DNA from: Flavobacteriales bacterium UBA2426 | GTDB lineage: Bacteria > Bacteroidota > Bacteroidia > Flavobacteriales_F > PHOS-HE28 | DNA: 11,161 nucleotides | NCBI GenBank assembly: GCA_002342985.1 | Contig: DDRC01000221.1 | Location: 3,644 to 14,804, forward strand | Reading direction: 5' to 3' | Shown: one piece after another, positions 1 through 7,065 of the stretch | How the letters are laid out: every line of letters starts with the position of its first letter | How positions within the stretch are numbered: position 1 is the stretch's first letter | Notes under the pieces: model-generated | Seen by the model: the letters and a program-made list of their open reading frames with translations, nothing else | What the model was told of the DNA's origin: nothing | The model's database searches: none | Position numbers and translations under genes: made by a program

Positions 1-3000
1 AATTGGGACGACATCGGGGCAACCACCTACTTCCTGGACATCAGCCGCTACAGCGATTTCCTGGACCCCACACCGGTGACCGTGGCCGCTTGGGACTTCC
101 CCAATAACCCGGACAACAACGTGGCCGATGGCGGCATCGGCGCCAACAGCGCAGCCACCCTCACCACCGTGGGGGGCACGGGCAGTATCACGTACGTGCC
201 CATTGCCTCCAGTGCCACCAGCGCCGCCACCGGCTCCGGCTGGAACTCGGGCAGCGGCGCCAAGTATTGGGTGGCCGAGATCAGCACCGCGGGCCATTTC
301 AACCTGACGCTCTCCAGCGCGCAGCGCTCCTCGAACACCGGGCCGCGCGACTGGCAGGTGGAGTACCGCATCGGCACTGGCGGTGCCTGGACGCTGGTAC
401 CTGGCTCGAGCGTGACCGTGCAGAACAACTGGACCAGCGGTGTGCTCACCAACGTGGCCTTGCCGGGCGCGTGCAGCGATCAGCCGCAACTGTTCCTGCG
501 CTGGATCATGACGAGCAACACGGACACGCAGGGCAATACGGTGGCGGCGGGCGGCACCAGCGCGATCGACAACATCGCCATCGCCGGGCGGCCGGAGAGC
601 TACGTGGCCGGTTATGAGGGCTTCAACGCGGGAAGCGCGACATCCGAGAGCGTCACGGGTCTCAGCCCAGTGACGACATACCACTACCGCATCCGCGCGA
701 CCGGTGGATGCGCCTCAGCCAACCTGAGCAACCAGATCAGCGTAACCACCTCCGCTGTCCCGGTCTACTACAGCCGCTCCACCGGCAGCGTGAACGATCC
801 CATCTGGAGCGATACCCCCACCGGCGCCGCAGGCCCGGCGGTGTGGACCAACGCCAGCGAGATGGTGGTGCAGAGCGGAGATGCGGTGACCGTGGATGCC
901 AATACCACCATCAAGTCGCTCACCGTGCAGAGCGGCGCCACCCTGAACATCGATGCCAACCGCTTCCTGAAGGCCACCACGGGCGCGAACGCCATCCAAG
1001 GCACGCTGAACGCGGCGGACAACAGCGAGTTCCAGGTCACCGAGGGCTCCAGCGCCACCTTGGCGCTCGGCGGCACGGCCAGCTTCTGGGATTTCCGTGC
1101 GGGCATGACCGGCGGCGTAACGGTCACCGGCACCATGGAGATCCGCGGCACGCTGCAGATCGACGATGGCGACTTCGATTGCACCGGCGCAACCGTGACG
1201 CTGCGCAGCACCGCCACCTCCACCGGCCGCCTGGGCGAGATGAGCGCAGGCGCCAGCTACACCGGCAACCTCAATATCGAGCGGTACATCCCCGCTGGGG
1301 CCACGAACTGGCGCCTGCTGGGCAGCCCCATCCAGAGCCGCCGGGTGAACCACTTCATCGATGACTTCTACACCGCCGGCTTCCCCGGGTCGCACTTCCC
1401 CGGTTTCACGGTGAACGGAAACCCCTGGCCCAGCATCCGGTGGTACGACGAGACCGATACCGGAGCAGGCCAGAACGATGGACTTCAGGGCGTGAGCAGC
1501 AACACGCAGCTGCTGACCCCCGGCCAGGGCTTCGCGGCCTGGTGCGGCGACAACCTGCAGACCACCGCGGCCTTCGTGATCGACCTGGGCAACAACGCGC
1601 CCGTGGTGGCCACCACGCCGGTGAGCCTGCCGGTGAGTTGGACCGACACCGGATCGCCTGCCGTGGATGGCTGGAACCTGGTGGCCAATCCGCTGCCCAG
1701 CCCCATCGCCTTCGACCAGATCGCGCGGGGCGCCGATGTGGCGGACTACGTAACCTACTACGACCCCGCCTCGGGCAACACAGCCGTTTGGGACATCGAC
1801 CTAGCGCAGGGCACGAATGGTGGCACGAACACCATCCAGAGCATGCAGGGCTTCTTCCTGAAGGCCAATGGACCAGCGGTGGCCACCACGGTGAGCGAGA
1901 GTGCCAAGGTGGCTTCGAACGATGGCGGCTTTTTCGGCGGCAGCGGTGGCAGCGCCGCTCCGGGCCTGCGCTTGCGCATCAGCAGCAGCATGAATGCCTT
2001 CTTCGACGAGGCCTTGGTGGTCTTCCACCAGGGCAGCCCGGGATTGGATGCCGACGATGCGGAGAAGTTCGTTTTCGCCGACCCCACGGCCCCGCAGATC
2101 GCCACGCTGACTGCGGATGACCGCGCACTGGCAATCAATGCCCATGGTGGCATGGAGGCGGGCTTCAGCATCCCCGTGAGCGTGGATGCCGGCGTGTCGG
2201 GCACCTATGTCATTTCGCTGCAGCAACTGAGCGACCTGGGGCTGACCTGCATCACCTTGGAGGACCTGGCGACCGGCACGGTGACGCCCCTACCGTACGG
2301 CGCACAGTATGCCTTCGAGATGGAGGCCACCGATCCGAACACACAGGCTCGCTTCATCCTGCATGCCACGGCACCGCTGCCCCTCTACGTGGAGGATGCC
2401 CTCTGCGGAGCCGATCCCAACGGCCAGGCCACCGTGGTTGTGAACGGCGGGCCCGTGGATGTCACTTGGACGGATGACCTCGGCAATGCCCTGCTGACGC
2501 AGACGGGCGTGGAGGGCGTGGCGGCCTTCACCGGCCTCGATGCCGGCGGCTACCGGGTGCGCGTGACGGGCGGCGCCTGCGGGGAGCTGGAGCAGACCTT
2601 CGCCATCAATGCACCCTTCGTGCTGGAGGGCATCGGCGACGCCTATCCCGCCTCATGCAGTGATGCGGCCGATGGCAGTGTGGACCTGATGATCCTTGGC
2701 GGGGTGGCGCCCTACGATGTGCTGTGGTCCGACGGCTCCGCCGATCCGCTCCTCATCGCAGCGCCCGGCAGCTACACGGTGACGGTTACCGATGCCAATG
2801 CCTGCTCCTGGACCGCTGCGTATATCATCGGCAGCGCCGGTCCCGACCCGGCATTCACCATGGAGAGCGCCACGGTCACGGTCGGAACGCCGGTGCAGTT
2901 CACGAGCACGCTGGCCGAGGGCAGCCACTACTGGTCGTTCGGCGACGGCGCTAGCAGCGATGAGGCATCGCCGGTGCATTCCTGGAGCCTGCCCGGGACC

Positions 3001-3339
3001 TACACGGTGACGCATGCCATGGAGAATGGCGGCTGCCTGGAGTCAACCAGCACCGAGGTGACCGTGGAACTGAGCACCGGAGTGGCGGGCCGCACCACGG
3101 CGGAGGCGCGCGCCTGGCATGATGGCGCCCATGTGGTGGTGGTGCATGCCTTCGCCGGAGGCGAGGCCGTTCGCATCGAATTGATCGATGCCACCGGCCG
3201 CGTGGCTTTACAGCGCAGCGTGGCTGCACAGACCGGTCGCGTGCTGCTGGATGCTGCCGCTCTTGCGCCTGGCGTGTGGTTCGTGCGTCTGCAGCAAGGC
3301 AGCGAACAGGCCACCTTGCGCGTACCGGTGGTGCGCTGA
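1..3339 (+). CDS. Large modular T9SS-exported surface/secreted protein, 5'-partial
   Basis: The frame is open from base 1 to the TGA at 3337-3339 (1112 visible residues), so the true start lies left of the window; the GTG at 76 is only the first start-like codon inside it. Visible order, counting residues from base 1: start of a fibronectin type III (FN3) fold (1-20), a jelly-roll-like domain (about 21-197), the rest of the FN3 fold (200-251), a Thr/Ala/Gly-rich beta-helix-like stretch (about 256-420), a domain common in Bacteroidota surface proteins with an ERYIP motif at 427-431 and a Gly-rich linker near 641-655, two SprB-like repeats (about 802-872 and 886-944), a PKD domain (about 949-1024, WSFGDG at 978-983) and a C-terminal T9SS type A sorting domain (about 1028-1112, with the typical DATGR turn and GVWFVRL strand). 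By family knowledge such proteins cross the outer membrane by T9SS and are attached to, or released from, the cell surface. No catalytic domain is visible, so an adhesive or structural role is the best inference. Confidence 0.9.
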   Translation, partial: NWDDIGATTYFLDISRYSDFLDPTPVTVAAWDFPNNPDNNVADGGIGANSAATLTTVGGTGSITYVPIASSATSAATGSGWNSGSGAKYWVAEISTAGHFNLTLSSAQRSSNTGPRDWQVEYRIGTGGAWTLVPGSSVTVQNNWTSGVLTNVALPGACSDQPQLFLRWIMTSNTDTQGNTVAAGGTSAIDNIAIAGRPESYVAGYEGFNAGSATSESVTGLSPVTTYHYRIRATGGCASANLSNQISVTTSAVPVYYSRSTGSVNDPIWSDTPTGAAGPAVWTNASEMVVQSGDAVTVDANTTIKSLTVQSGATLNIDANRFLKATTGANAIQGTLNAADNSEFQVTEGSSATLALGGTASFWDFRAGMTGGVTVTGTMEIRGTLQIDDGDFDCTGATVTLRSTATSTGRLGEMSAGASYTGNLNIERYIPAGATNWRLLGSPIQSRRVNHFIDDFYTAGFPGSHFPGFTVNGNPWPSIRWYDETDTGAGQNDGLQGVSSNTQLLTPGQGFAAWCGDNLQTTAAFVIDLGNNAPVVATTPVSLPVSWTDTGSPAVDGWNLVANPLPSPIAFDQIARGADVADYVTYYDPASGNTAVWDIDLAQGTNGGTNTIQSMQGFFLKANGPAVATTVSESAKVASNDGGFFGGSGGSAAPGLRLRISSSMNAFFDEALVVFHQGSPGLDADDAEKFVFADPTAPQIATLTADDRALAINAHGGMEAGFSIPVSVDAGVSGTYVISLQQLSDLGLTCITLEDLATGTVTPLPYGAQYAFEMEATDPNTQARFILHATAPLPLYVEDALCGADPNGQATVVVNGGPVDVTWTDDLGNALLTQTGVEGVAAFTGLDAGGYRVRVTGGACGELEQTFAINAPFVLEGIGDAYPASCSDAADGSVDLMILGGVAPYDVLWSDGSADPLLIAAPGSYTVTVTDANACSWTAAYIIGSAGPDPAFTMESATVTVGTPVQFTSTLAEGSHYWSFGDGASSDEASPVHSWSLPGTYTVTHAMENGGCLESTSTEVTVELSTGVAGRTTAEARAWHDGAHVVVVHAFAGGEAVRIELIDATGRVALQRSVAAQTGRVLLDAAALAPGVWFVRLQQGSEQATLRVPVVR

Positions 3340-3358
3340 TCGCTGGCGAATGCCATGG

Positions 3359-3387
3359 CGAGGCCCCTCCCGCAAGGAGGGGCCTCG
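3359..3387 (+). terminator. Hairpin terminator after the surface-protein gene
   Basis: A perfect inverted repeat starts 20 bases after the stop codon: a 12-base-pair stem (3359-3370 with 3376-3387, rich in GC) closed by a five-base loop CGCAA. The bases after the stem (TCGTCGTTGAA) are only weakly T-rich, so the classic U-tract is poor, but stem strength and position between two genes support an intrinsic terminator. The perfect symmetry means it could also act on transcripts from the other strand. Confidence 0.75.
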
Positions 3388-3405
3388 TCGTTGAAGGCCC
3401 CGGCT

Positions 3406-3413
3406 TACATTCG
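3406..3413 (+). promoter_or_regulatory. Putative -7 promoter box (TACATTCG)
   Basis: TACATTCG fits the Bacteroidota -7 element TAnnTTTG with one change and lies 23 bases before the ATG of the HD-domain gene, just after the terminator hairpin. A TTG at 3391-3393 is too close (12 bases) to be a normal -33 element. Support comes mainly from matching boxes before the next three genes. Confidence 0.45.
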
Positions 3414-3428
3414 ACCCGCCTCCCCCCC

Positions 3429-3908
3429 ATGGAACACCTGCTGGAGACCGCCATCCGCCTTGCGGCCAAGGTGCACAAGGGCCAGACCGATCGGTTCGGC
3501 AAGCCGTACATCCTGCATGTGATGCGCGTGATGATGCGCGGGCACGACTTCGATGAGCAGGTGCTGGGTGCGCTGCATGACGTGCTGGAGCGCTCTGACC
3601 TGACATTGGCCGACATCGAGCGCAAGGGCTTCTCGCCGCGCGTGCTCAAGGCGCTGCAGCACATCACGCGCGTGCCGGACGAGACCTACGAGCAGTACAT
3701 CGACCGCGTGGTGGAGGACAACCTCGCCATTCGCGTGAAGCTCCACGACCTGGCCGACAAGATGGACCTGCTGCACGTGGAGCAGCTCGACCCCAGCGAC
3801 CTGAAGCGGTACAACAAGCAGCTGGCGGCCTATCACCGGATGAAGAAGCTGGTGGAGCAGGCCAAGGCGCGCATGAGCTTGCCCGTGGAGGGCCGGCGTG
3901 CCGGTTAG
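3429..3908 (+). CDS. Stand-alone HD-domain phosphohydrolase, SpoT/MESH1-like (HD_4)
   Basis: The 159-residue product consists of little more than the HD hydrolase fold of RelA/SpoT enzymes; no synthetase, TGS or ACT domain is present. Family members of this size are small cytoplasmic hydrolases, often annotated as (p)ppGpp or nucleotide pyrophosphohydrolases. Conserved features seen: VHKGQTDRFGKPYILH (15-30), the HD pair in GALHD (H50, D51), and VKLHDLADKMD (103-113). H30, H50, D51 and D107 match the metal ligands of Rel/SpoT hydrolase domains. Two usual active-site residues differ: the ED motif after HD reads E54-R55, and the Asn four residues after the last metal Asp is K111, so ppGpp hydrolysis should not be assumed. 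The ATG at 3429 was chosen over in-frame upstream starts because homology begins there, the terminator lies upstream, and the promoter box is 23 bases away. There is no Shine-Dalgarno sequence, only a run of C. Confidence 0.85.
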   Translation: MEHLLETAIRLAAKVHKGQTDRFGKPYILHVMRVMMRGHDFDEQVLGALHDVLERSDLTLADIERKGFSPRVLKALQHITRVPDETYEQYIDRVVEDNLAIRVKLHDLADKMDLLHVEQLDPSDLKRYNKQLAAYHRMKKLVEQAKARMSLPVEGRRAG

Positions 3909-3947
3909 GGCGCCCGGCAGCGTGCCAAGGGTGTCCGTCGAACGATC

Positions 3948-3960
3948 CCGCCCCGGGCGG
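3948..3960 (+). other. Short GC hairpin between HD gene and protease gene
   Basis: CCGCC at 3948-3952 pairs with GGCGG at 3956-3960 around a three-base loop, 40 bases after the HD-gene stop and 10 bases before the next promoter box. No T-run follows. It may be a weak terminator or a palindromic protein-binding site, or chance in GC-rich DNA. Confidence 0.2.
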
Positions 3961-3970
3961 AGGCACTCGC

Positions 3971-3978
3971 TAATTTGG
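3971..3978 (+). promoter_or_regulatory. Putative -7 promoter box (TAATTTGG)
   Basis: TAATTTGG is the only AT-rich word in the 94-base gap and lies 32 bases before the protease ATG. It matches TAnnTTTG in six of eight positions in this register, or TAnTTTG with one base removed. No TTG is seen at the usual -33 distance. A short hairpin with a GTGA tetraloop (3977-3990) follows directly, where transcription would begin. Confidence 0.4.
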
Positions 3979-4002
3979 GCGGTGACGCCCCATCCATCGC
4001 AC

Positions 4003-6969
4003 ATGAAACGACTCCTCCTCCAGCTGCTCCTGCTCGTCCCCCTGCTCCTCGGTGCCCAGGACCGCGTGCGCCATGTGGCCGCCCGTGTGGAGGAGGATCG
4101 CGCCGCCGGCTTGCGGTTCACGCCCGTGCGCCTGCTGGAGGCGGTACCCGCATCGCCGGCCACCGATGACCGCTGGCGCAGCGCCCTGCGCGCTGCAACC
4201 GTGCTGCGCTATGATGCCGAGGCTGCGGCCAGGCTGATGGCCCGGCCCGAGGAGCGCATCGCGATGGAACTGCCCGGGCCGGCTGGCATGGAGGTGCTCG
4301 AGCTGTTCCGCGTGGACATCCTGGCGCCGGGTTTCTCGGTGCGCGAATCGGCCACGCATGGCCAGGCCGATGTGCCCACGGGCCTCCATTACCGCGGTGC
4401 GGTGCGCGGCGTCCCCGGAACGCTGGCGGCCATCAGCATCTATGGCAATGAGCTGATGGGCGTGATCGGCGATCCCGGCGACGACCGCGTGTTGGGCCGC
4501 TTCGCGGATGGGAAGGACGCGCTGCACGTGCTCTATCGCGAAAGCGATCTGCGCGGCACCTCCGGCCACGTGTGCGCGGCGGCGCCGCCAGATCGCGGGT
4601 ACACGCGCGATGAGCTGCGCAGCCCCGGCACTGCCAAGTCAACGCGGTGCGTGAGCATCTACTGGGAGACGGCCTACGATCTCTACCAGAACAAGGGCAG
4701 CGTGGCCAATGTCACCGCCTACGCCACCGGCCTCTTCAACCAGATGGCCACGCTCTACGACAACGATGGCGTGGATGTGCTGCTCAGCGAGCTCTATGTG
4801 TGGAACACGGCGAGCCCCTACGATGCCGCCTCCAGCAGCGGCCGCCTGAATCAGTTCGGCACGGTGCGGACGAGCTTCAATGGCAACCTGGCCCACCTGA
4901 TCGACCTGGGCGGCTATGGCGGCGTCGCCTGGCTGAACACCCTTTGCAGCAGCACCAACCTGCGGATGGCCTACAGCGGCATCAACACCAGCTACCAGAA
5001 TGTGCCCACCTACAGCTGGAGCGTGGAGGTGGTGACGCACGAGACGGGCCACAACCTCGGCAGCCGGCACACCCATGCCTGCGCCTGGAACGGCGACAAT
5101 ACGGCTATCGACGGCTGCGGCCCGGCCGCCGGCTATTCGGAAGGGAGCTGCCCGCAGGGGCCCCTGCCGGCCAGCAGCGTGGGCGGAACCATCATGAGCT
5201 ACTGCCACCTCACCAGCAGCACCATCAAGTTCGCTAATGGCTTCGGCCCGCAGCCTGCGGCGCTCATCCTCAACCGGGTGAACAGCGCCACCTGCCTGGC
5301 TGTGTGCGGCACCACCTGCAATCCGCCCACCGTGAGCGTCACCGGCATCACCCCGACCGCGGCGACGCTGAGCTGGGCCAATGTGGGCGCAACGAGCTAC
5401 ACCCTGCGCTGGAGGGCCGTCGGCGCCGGAACGTGGACCACGGTCACCGGCCTCACCGGCACCACCTATGGACTCAGCGGCCTCACGCCCGGCACCGCCT
5501 ATGAATTCCAGGTGATGAGCGTGTGCAACGCTTCCTCCTCCGCGTACAGCCCGCTGCAGGCCTTCTCCACGCCGGTGCCCTGCCCCGATGCGCTGGAGCC
5601 GAACAACAGCACCGGGGCGGCCGCCGTGGTGACGCTGCCGGCCTCCGTCAACGCGCTGGTGGCCAGCACGAGCGATGCGGACTACTACCGGTTCACGCTG
5701 GCGGCGACATCGACCATCAGCATCTCGCTCTCCGGCCTGGCGGGCGACTACGATGTGCGCCTGCTCAGCAGCGGCGGCGCGCAGCTGGCCATCTCGCAGA
5801 ACGGCGGCACTGCCAACGAGAGCATCAGCTATGCCAACGCGGCGGCAGGCACCTACTACGTGCACGTGTTCGGCTACGGTGGTGCCTTCAGCGAAGTGCA
5901 GTGCTACCTCCTGTACATCGGGGCGATTCAGGCCTGCCAGATGCCGCAGGGACTGGGCTCAAGCGCCATCACTTGGAACAGCGCCCAGATCGCATGGGCG
6001 ACGGTGCAGGGCGCCAGCGGCTACGACCTGCGCTGGAAGCCTTCGAGCAGCGGCACCTGGACCACCGTGGCCGGCCTGCTGACGAACAGCCATCCGCTCG
6101 CCGGCCTGAGCCCGCTCACGTCCTACGATGTCCAGGTGCGCACGCTCTGCGCGCCGGGCGGCAGCCAAGGGAGCGCTTCGGAATGGACCGCCACGCATGT
6201 TTTCATCACGCTGCAGGCGCCGTGCGAAGCGGTGCCGCGGTCCGTTGTGGCTGCCCGCGCCTTCCTCGAGGGGCCGTACCGGACCGCCACGGGCCTGATG
6301 ACCGACAGCCTGCGCAAGCTGAGCCTGATCCCGCTTACGGAGCCGTACACCGCCATGGGCCATGCCGTCGCCGGTCCCACGGCCATGAGCGCCGGACTCC
6401 TGGCCACGACAGGGGCGAACGCGATCGTCGACTGGGTGCTCGTGGAGCTCCGGGCCAACGCTTCGCCCTACGGCGTGGTGGAGGCACGGGCGGGCCTGCT
6501 GCAGCGCGATGGCGACATCACCGCCCCCGATGGCGTTTCGCCGCTCGGCTTCTGCGCCGATGCCGGCAGCTACCGCGTGGCCATCCGCCACCGCAACCAC
6601 CTGGGCGCGATGACGGCGGCCGGCGTGGCGCTGAACGGCACAGCCGCAACGGTCGACCTGACGCTTGCCTCCACTGCTGCCTGGGGGACCGGCGCCCGCA
6701 AGGCCATGGGCAGCGTGATGGCCCTCTGGGCGGGCAATGCGGATCCCGATGCCACGCTTCGGTACACGGGCGAGGACAACGACCGCGACCCGATCCTGAG
6801 CGCCATCGGCGGCAGCCTGCCCACGAATACGGTGACGGCCTATCACGCCGCCGATGTGAACATGGATGGCACGGTGAAGTATACCGGCGAGGGCAACGAC
6901 CGTGACCCCATTCTCACCAATGTGGGCGGTAGCGTGCCCACCAGCACCCTGGTCGAGCAGCTGCCCTAG
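4003..6969 (+). CDS. Secreted metzincin (M12B/reprolysin-like) metalloprotease with FN3, PPC and Ca-loop C-terminal module
   Basis: A 988-residue zinc endopeptidase. Order seen: signal peptide 1-18 (KR then a Leu-rich core, ending LLLGA); pro-region about 20-213 that includes a stretch typical of this family (RGAVRGVPGTLAAISIYG); catalytic domain about 214-435 with zinc site HETGHNLGSRH (H346, E347, H350, H356) and Met-turn IMSYC (397-401), which together define metzincins; FN3 (439-525); PPC domain beginning CPDALEPNN (527-642); second FN3 (645-735) clearly similar to the first; and a C-terminal module (741-988) ending in two Ca-loop repeats and EQLP. The protein is expected to be exported by Sec and then probably T9SS, and to be activated by removal of the pro-region. 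C191 is the only cysteine in the pro-region. The ATG at 4003 was chosen, not in-frame starts from 3898, because the signal peptide begins there and the promoter box lies 32 bases upstream. Its substrate cannot be read from sequence. Confidence 0.92.
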   Translation: MKRLLLQLLLLVPLLLGAQDRVRHVAARVEEDRAAGLRFTPVRLLEAVPASPATDDRWRSALRAATVLRYDAEAAARLMARPEERIAMELPGPAGMEVLELFRVDILAPGFSVRESATHGQADVPTGLHYRGAVRGVPGTLAAISIYGNELMGVIGDPGDDRVLGRFADGKDALHVLYRESDLRGTSGHVCAAAPPDRGYTRDELRSPGTAKSTRCVSIYWETAYDLYQNKGSVANVTAYATGLFNQMATLYDNDGVDVLLSELYVWNTASPYDAASSSGRLNQFGTVRTSFNGNLAHLIDLGGYGGVAWLNTLCSSTNLRMAYSGINTSYQNVPTYSWSVEVVTHETGHNLGSRHTHACAWNGDNTAIDGCGPAAGYSEGSCPQGPLPASSVGGTIMSYCHLTSSTIKFANGFGPQPAALILNRVNSATCLAVCGTTCNPPTVSVTGITPTAATLSWANVGATSYTLRWRAVGAGTWTTVTGLTGTTYGLSGLTPGTAYEFQVMSVCNASSSAYSPLQAFSTPVPCPDALEPNNSTGAAAVVTLPASVNALVASTSDADYYRFTLAATSTISISLSGLAGDYDVRLLSSGGAQLAISQNGGTANESISYANAAAGTYYVHVFGYGGAFSEVQCYLLYIGAIQACQMPQGLGSSAITWNSAQIAWATVQGASGYDLRWKPSSSGTWTTVAGLLTNSHPLAGLSPLTSYDVQVRTLCAPGGSQGSASEWTATHVFITLQAPCEAVPRSVVAARAFLEGPYRTATGLMTDSLRKLSLIPLTEPYTAMGHAVAGPTAMSAGLLATTGANAIVDWVLVELRANASPYGVVEARAGLLQRDGDITAPDGVSPLGFCADAGSYRVAIRHRNHLGAMTAAGVALNGTAATVDLTLASTAAWGTGARKAMGSVMALWAGNADPDATLRYTGEDNDRDPILSAIGGSLPTNTVTAYHAADVNMDGTVKYTGEGNDRDPILTNVGGSVPTSTLVEQLP
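6736..6966 (+). repeat. Duplicated dockerin/EF-hand-like Ca-loop repeat in the protease C-terminus
   Basis: Two copies 39 residues apart. Copy 1 runs from N912 and contains NADPDA then RYTGEDNDRDPIL and IGGSLPTNT; copy 2 runs from D951 and contains DVNMDG then KYTGEGNDRDPIL and VGGSVPTST. Each starts with an acidic loop (N-x-D-x-D-A; D-x-N-x-D-G) like those that bind calcium in dockerins and EF-hands. Calcium binding is inferred from this pattern; copy 1 lacks the loop glycine. The conserved NDRDPIL block appears specific to this module. Confidence 0.8.
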
Positions 6970-7039
6970 CGCGCCACAACCGCCCGTCAACGAACCGGCG
7001 GACCGCCGCATGCGCCACGCCGTGCGCCGCAGCCGCTGC

Positions 7040-7047
7040 TACCTTGC
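7040..7047 (+). promoter_or_regulatory. Putative -7 promoter box (TACCTTGC)
   Basis: TACCTTGC sits 26 bases before the dcp ATG in an otherwise very GC-rich 96-base gap. It shares TAnnTT and the spacing seen before the neighbouring genes. No -33 TTG is visible. Short GC palindromes lie upstream (6996-7008), but none forms a convincing terminator. Confidence 0.4.
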
Positions 7048-7065
7048 GCGCCCTTCGTCGCACCC

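Noticed and set aside
76..78. GTG at 76 as the start of the first gene
   Set aside because: The same frame is open to base 1 and codes for FN3-like sequence before the GTG, so the gene begins outside the window.
1440..2120. Overlapping plus-strand frames inside the first gene and inside the protease and parE genes
   Set aside because: They are rich in Arg, Gly and His and are out of frame with strongly supported coding regions; no independent signals were found.
4639..5865. 408-codon minus-strand frame (and 350 codons at 5959-7011) opposite the protease
   Set aside because: Both are antisense to conserved protease, FN3, PPC and C-terminal segments and have no recognisable motifs.
6996..7008. 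CGGCGG/CCGCCG palindrome after the protease gene as a terminator
   Set aside because: The loop would be too tight, the stem is short and there is no T-run; it is likely chance in GC-rich DNA.
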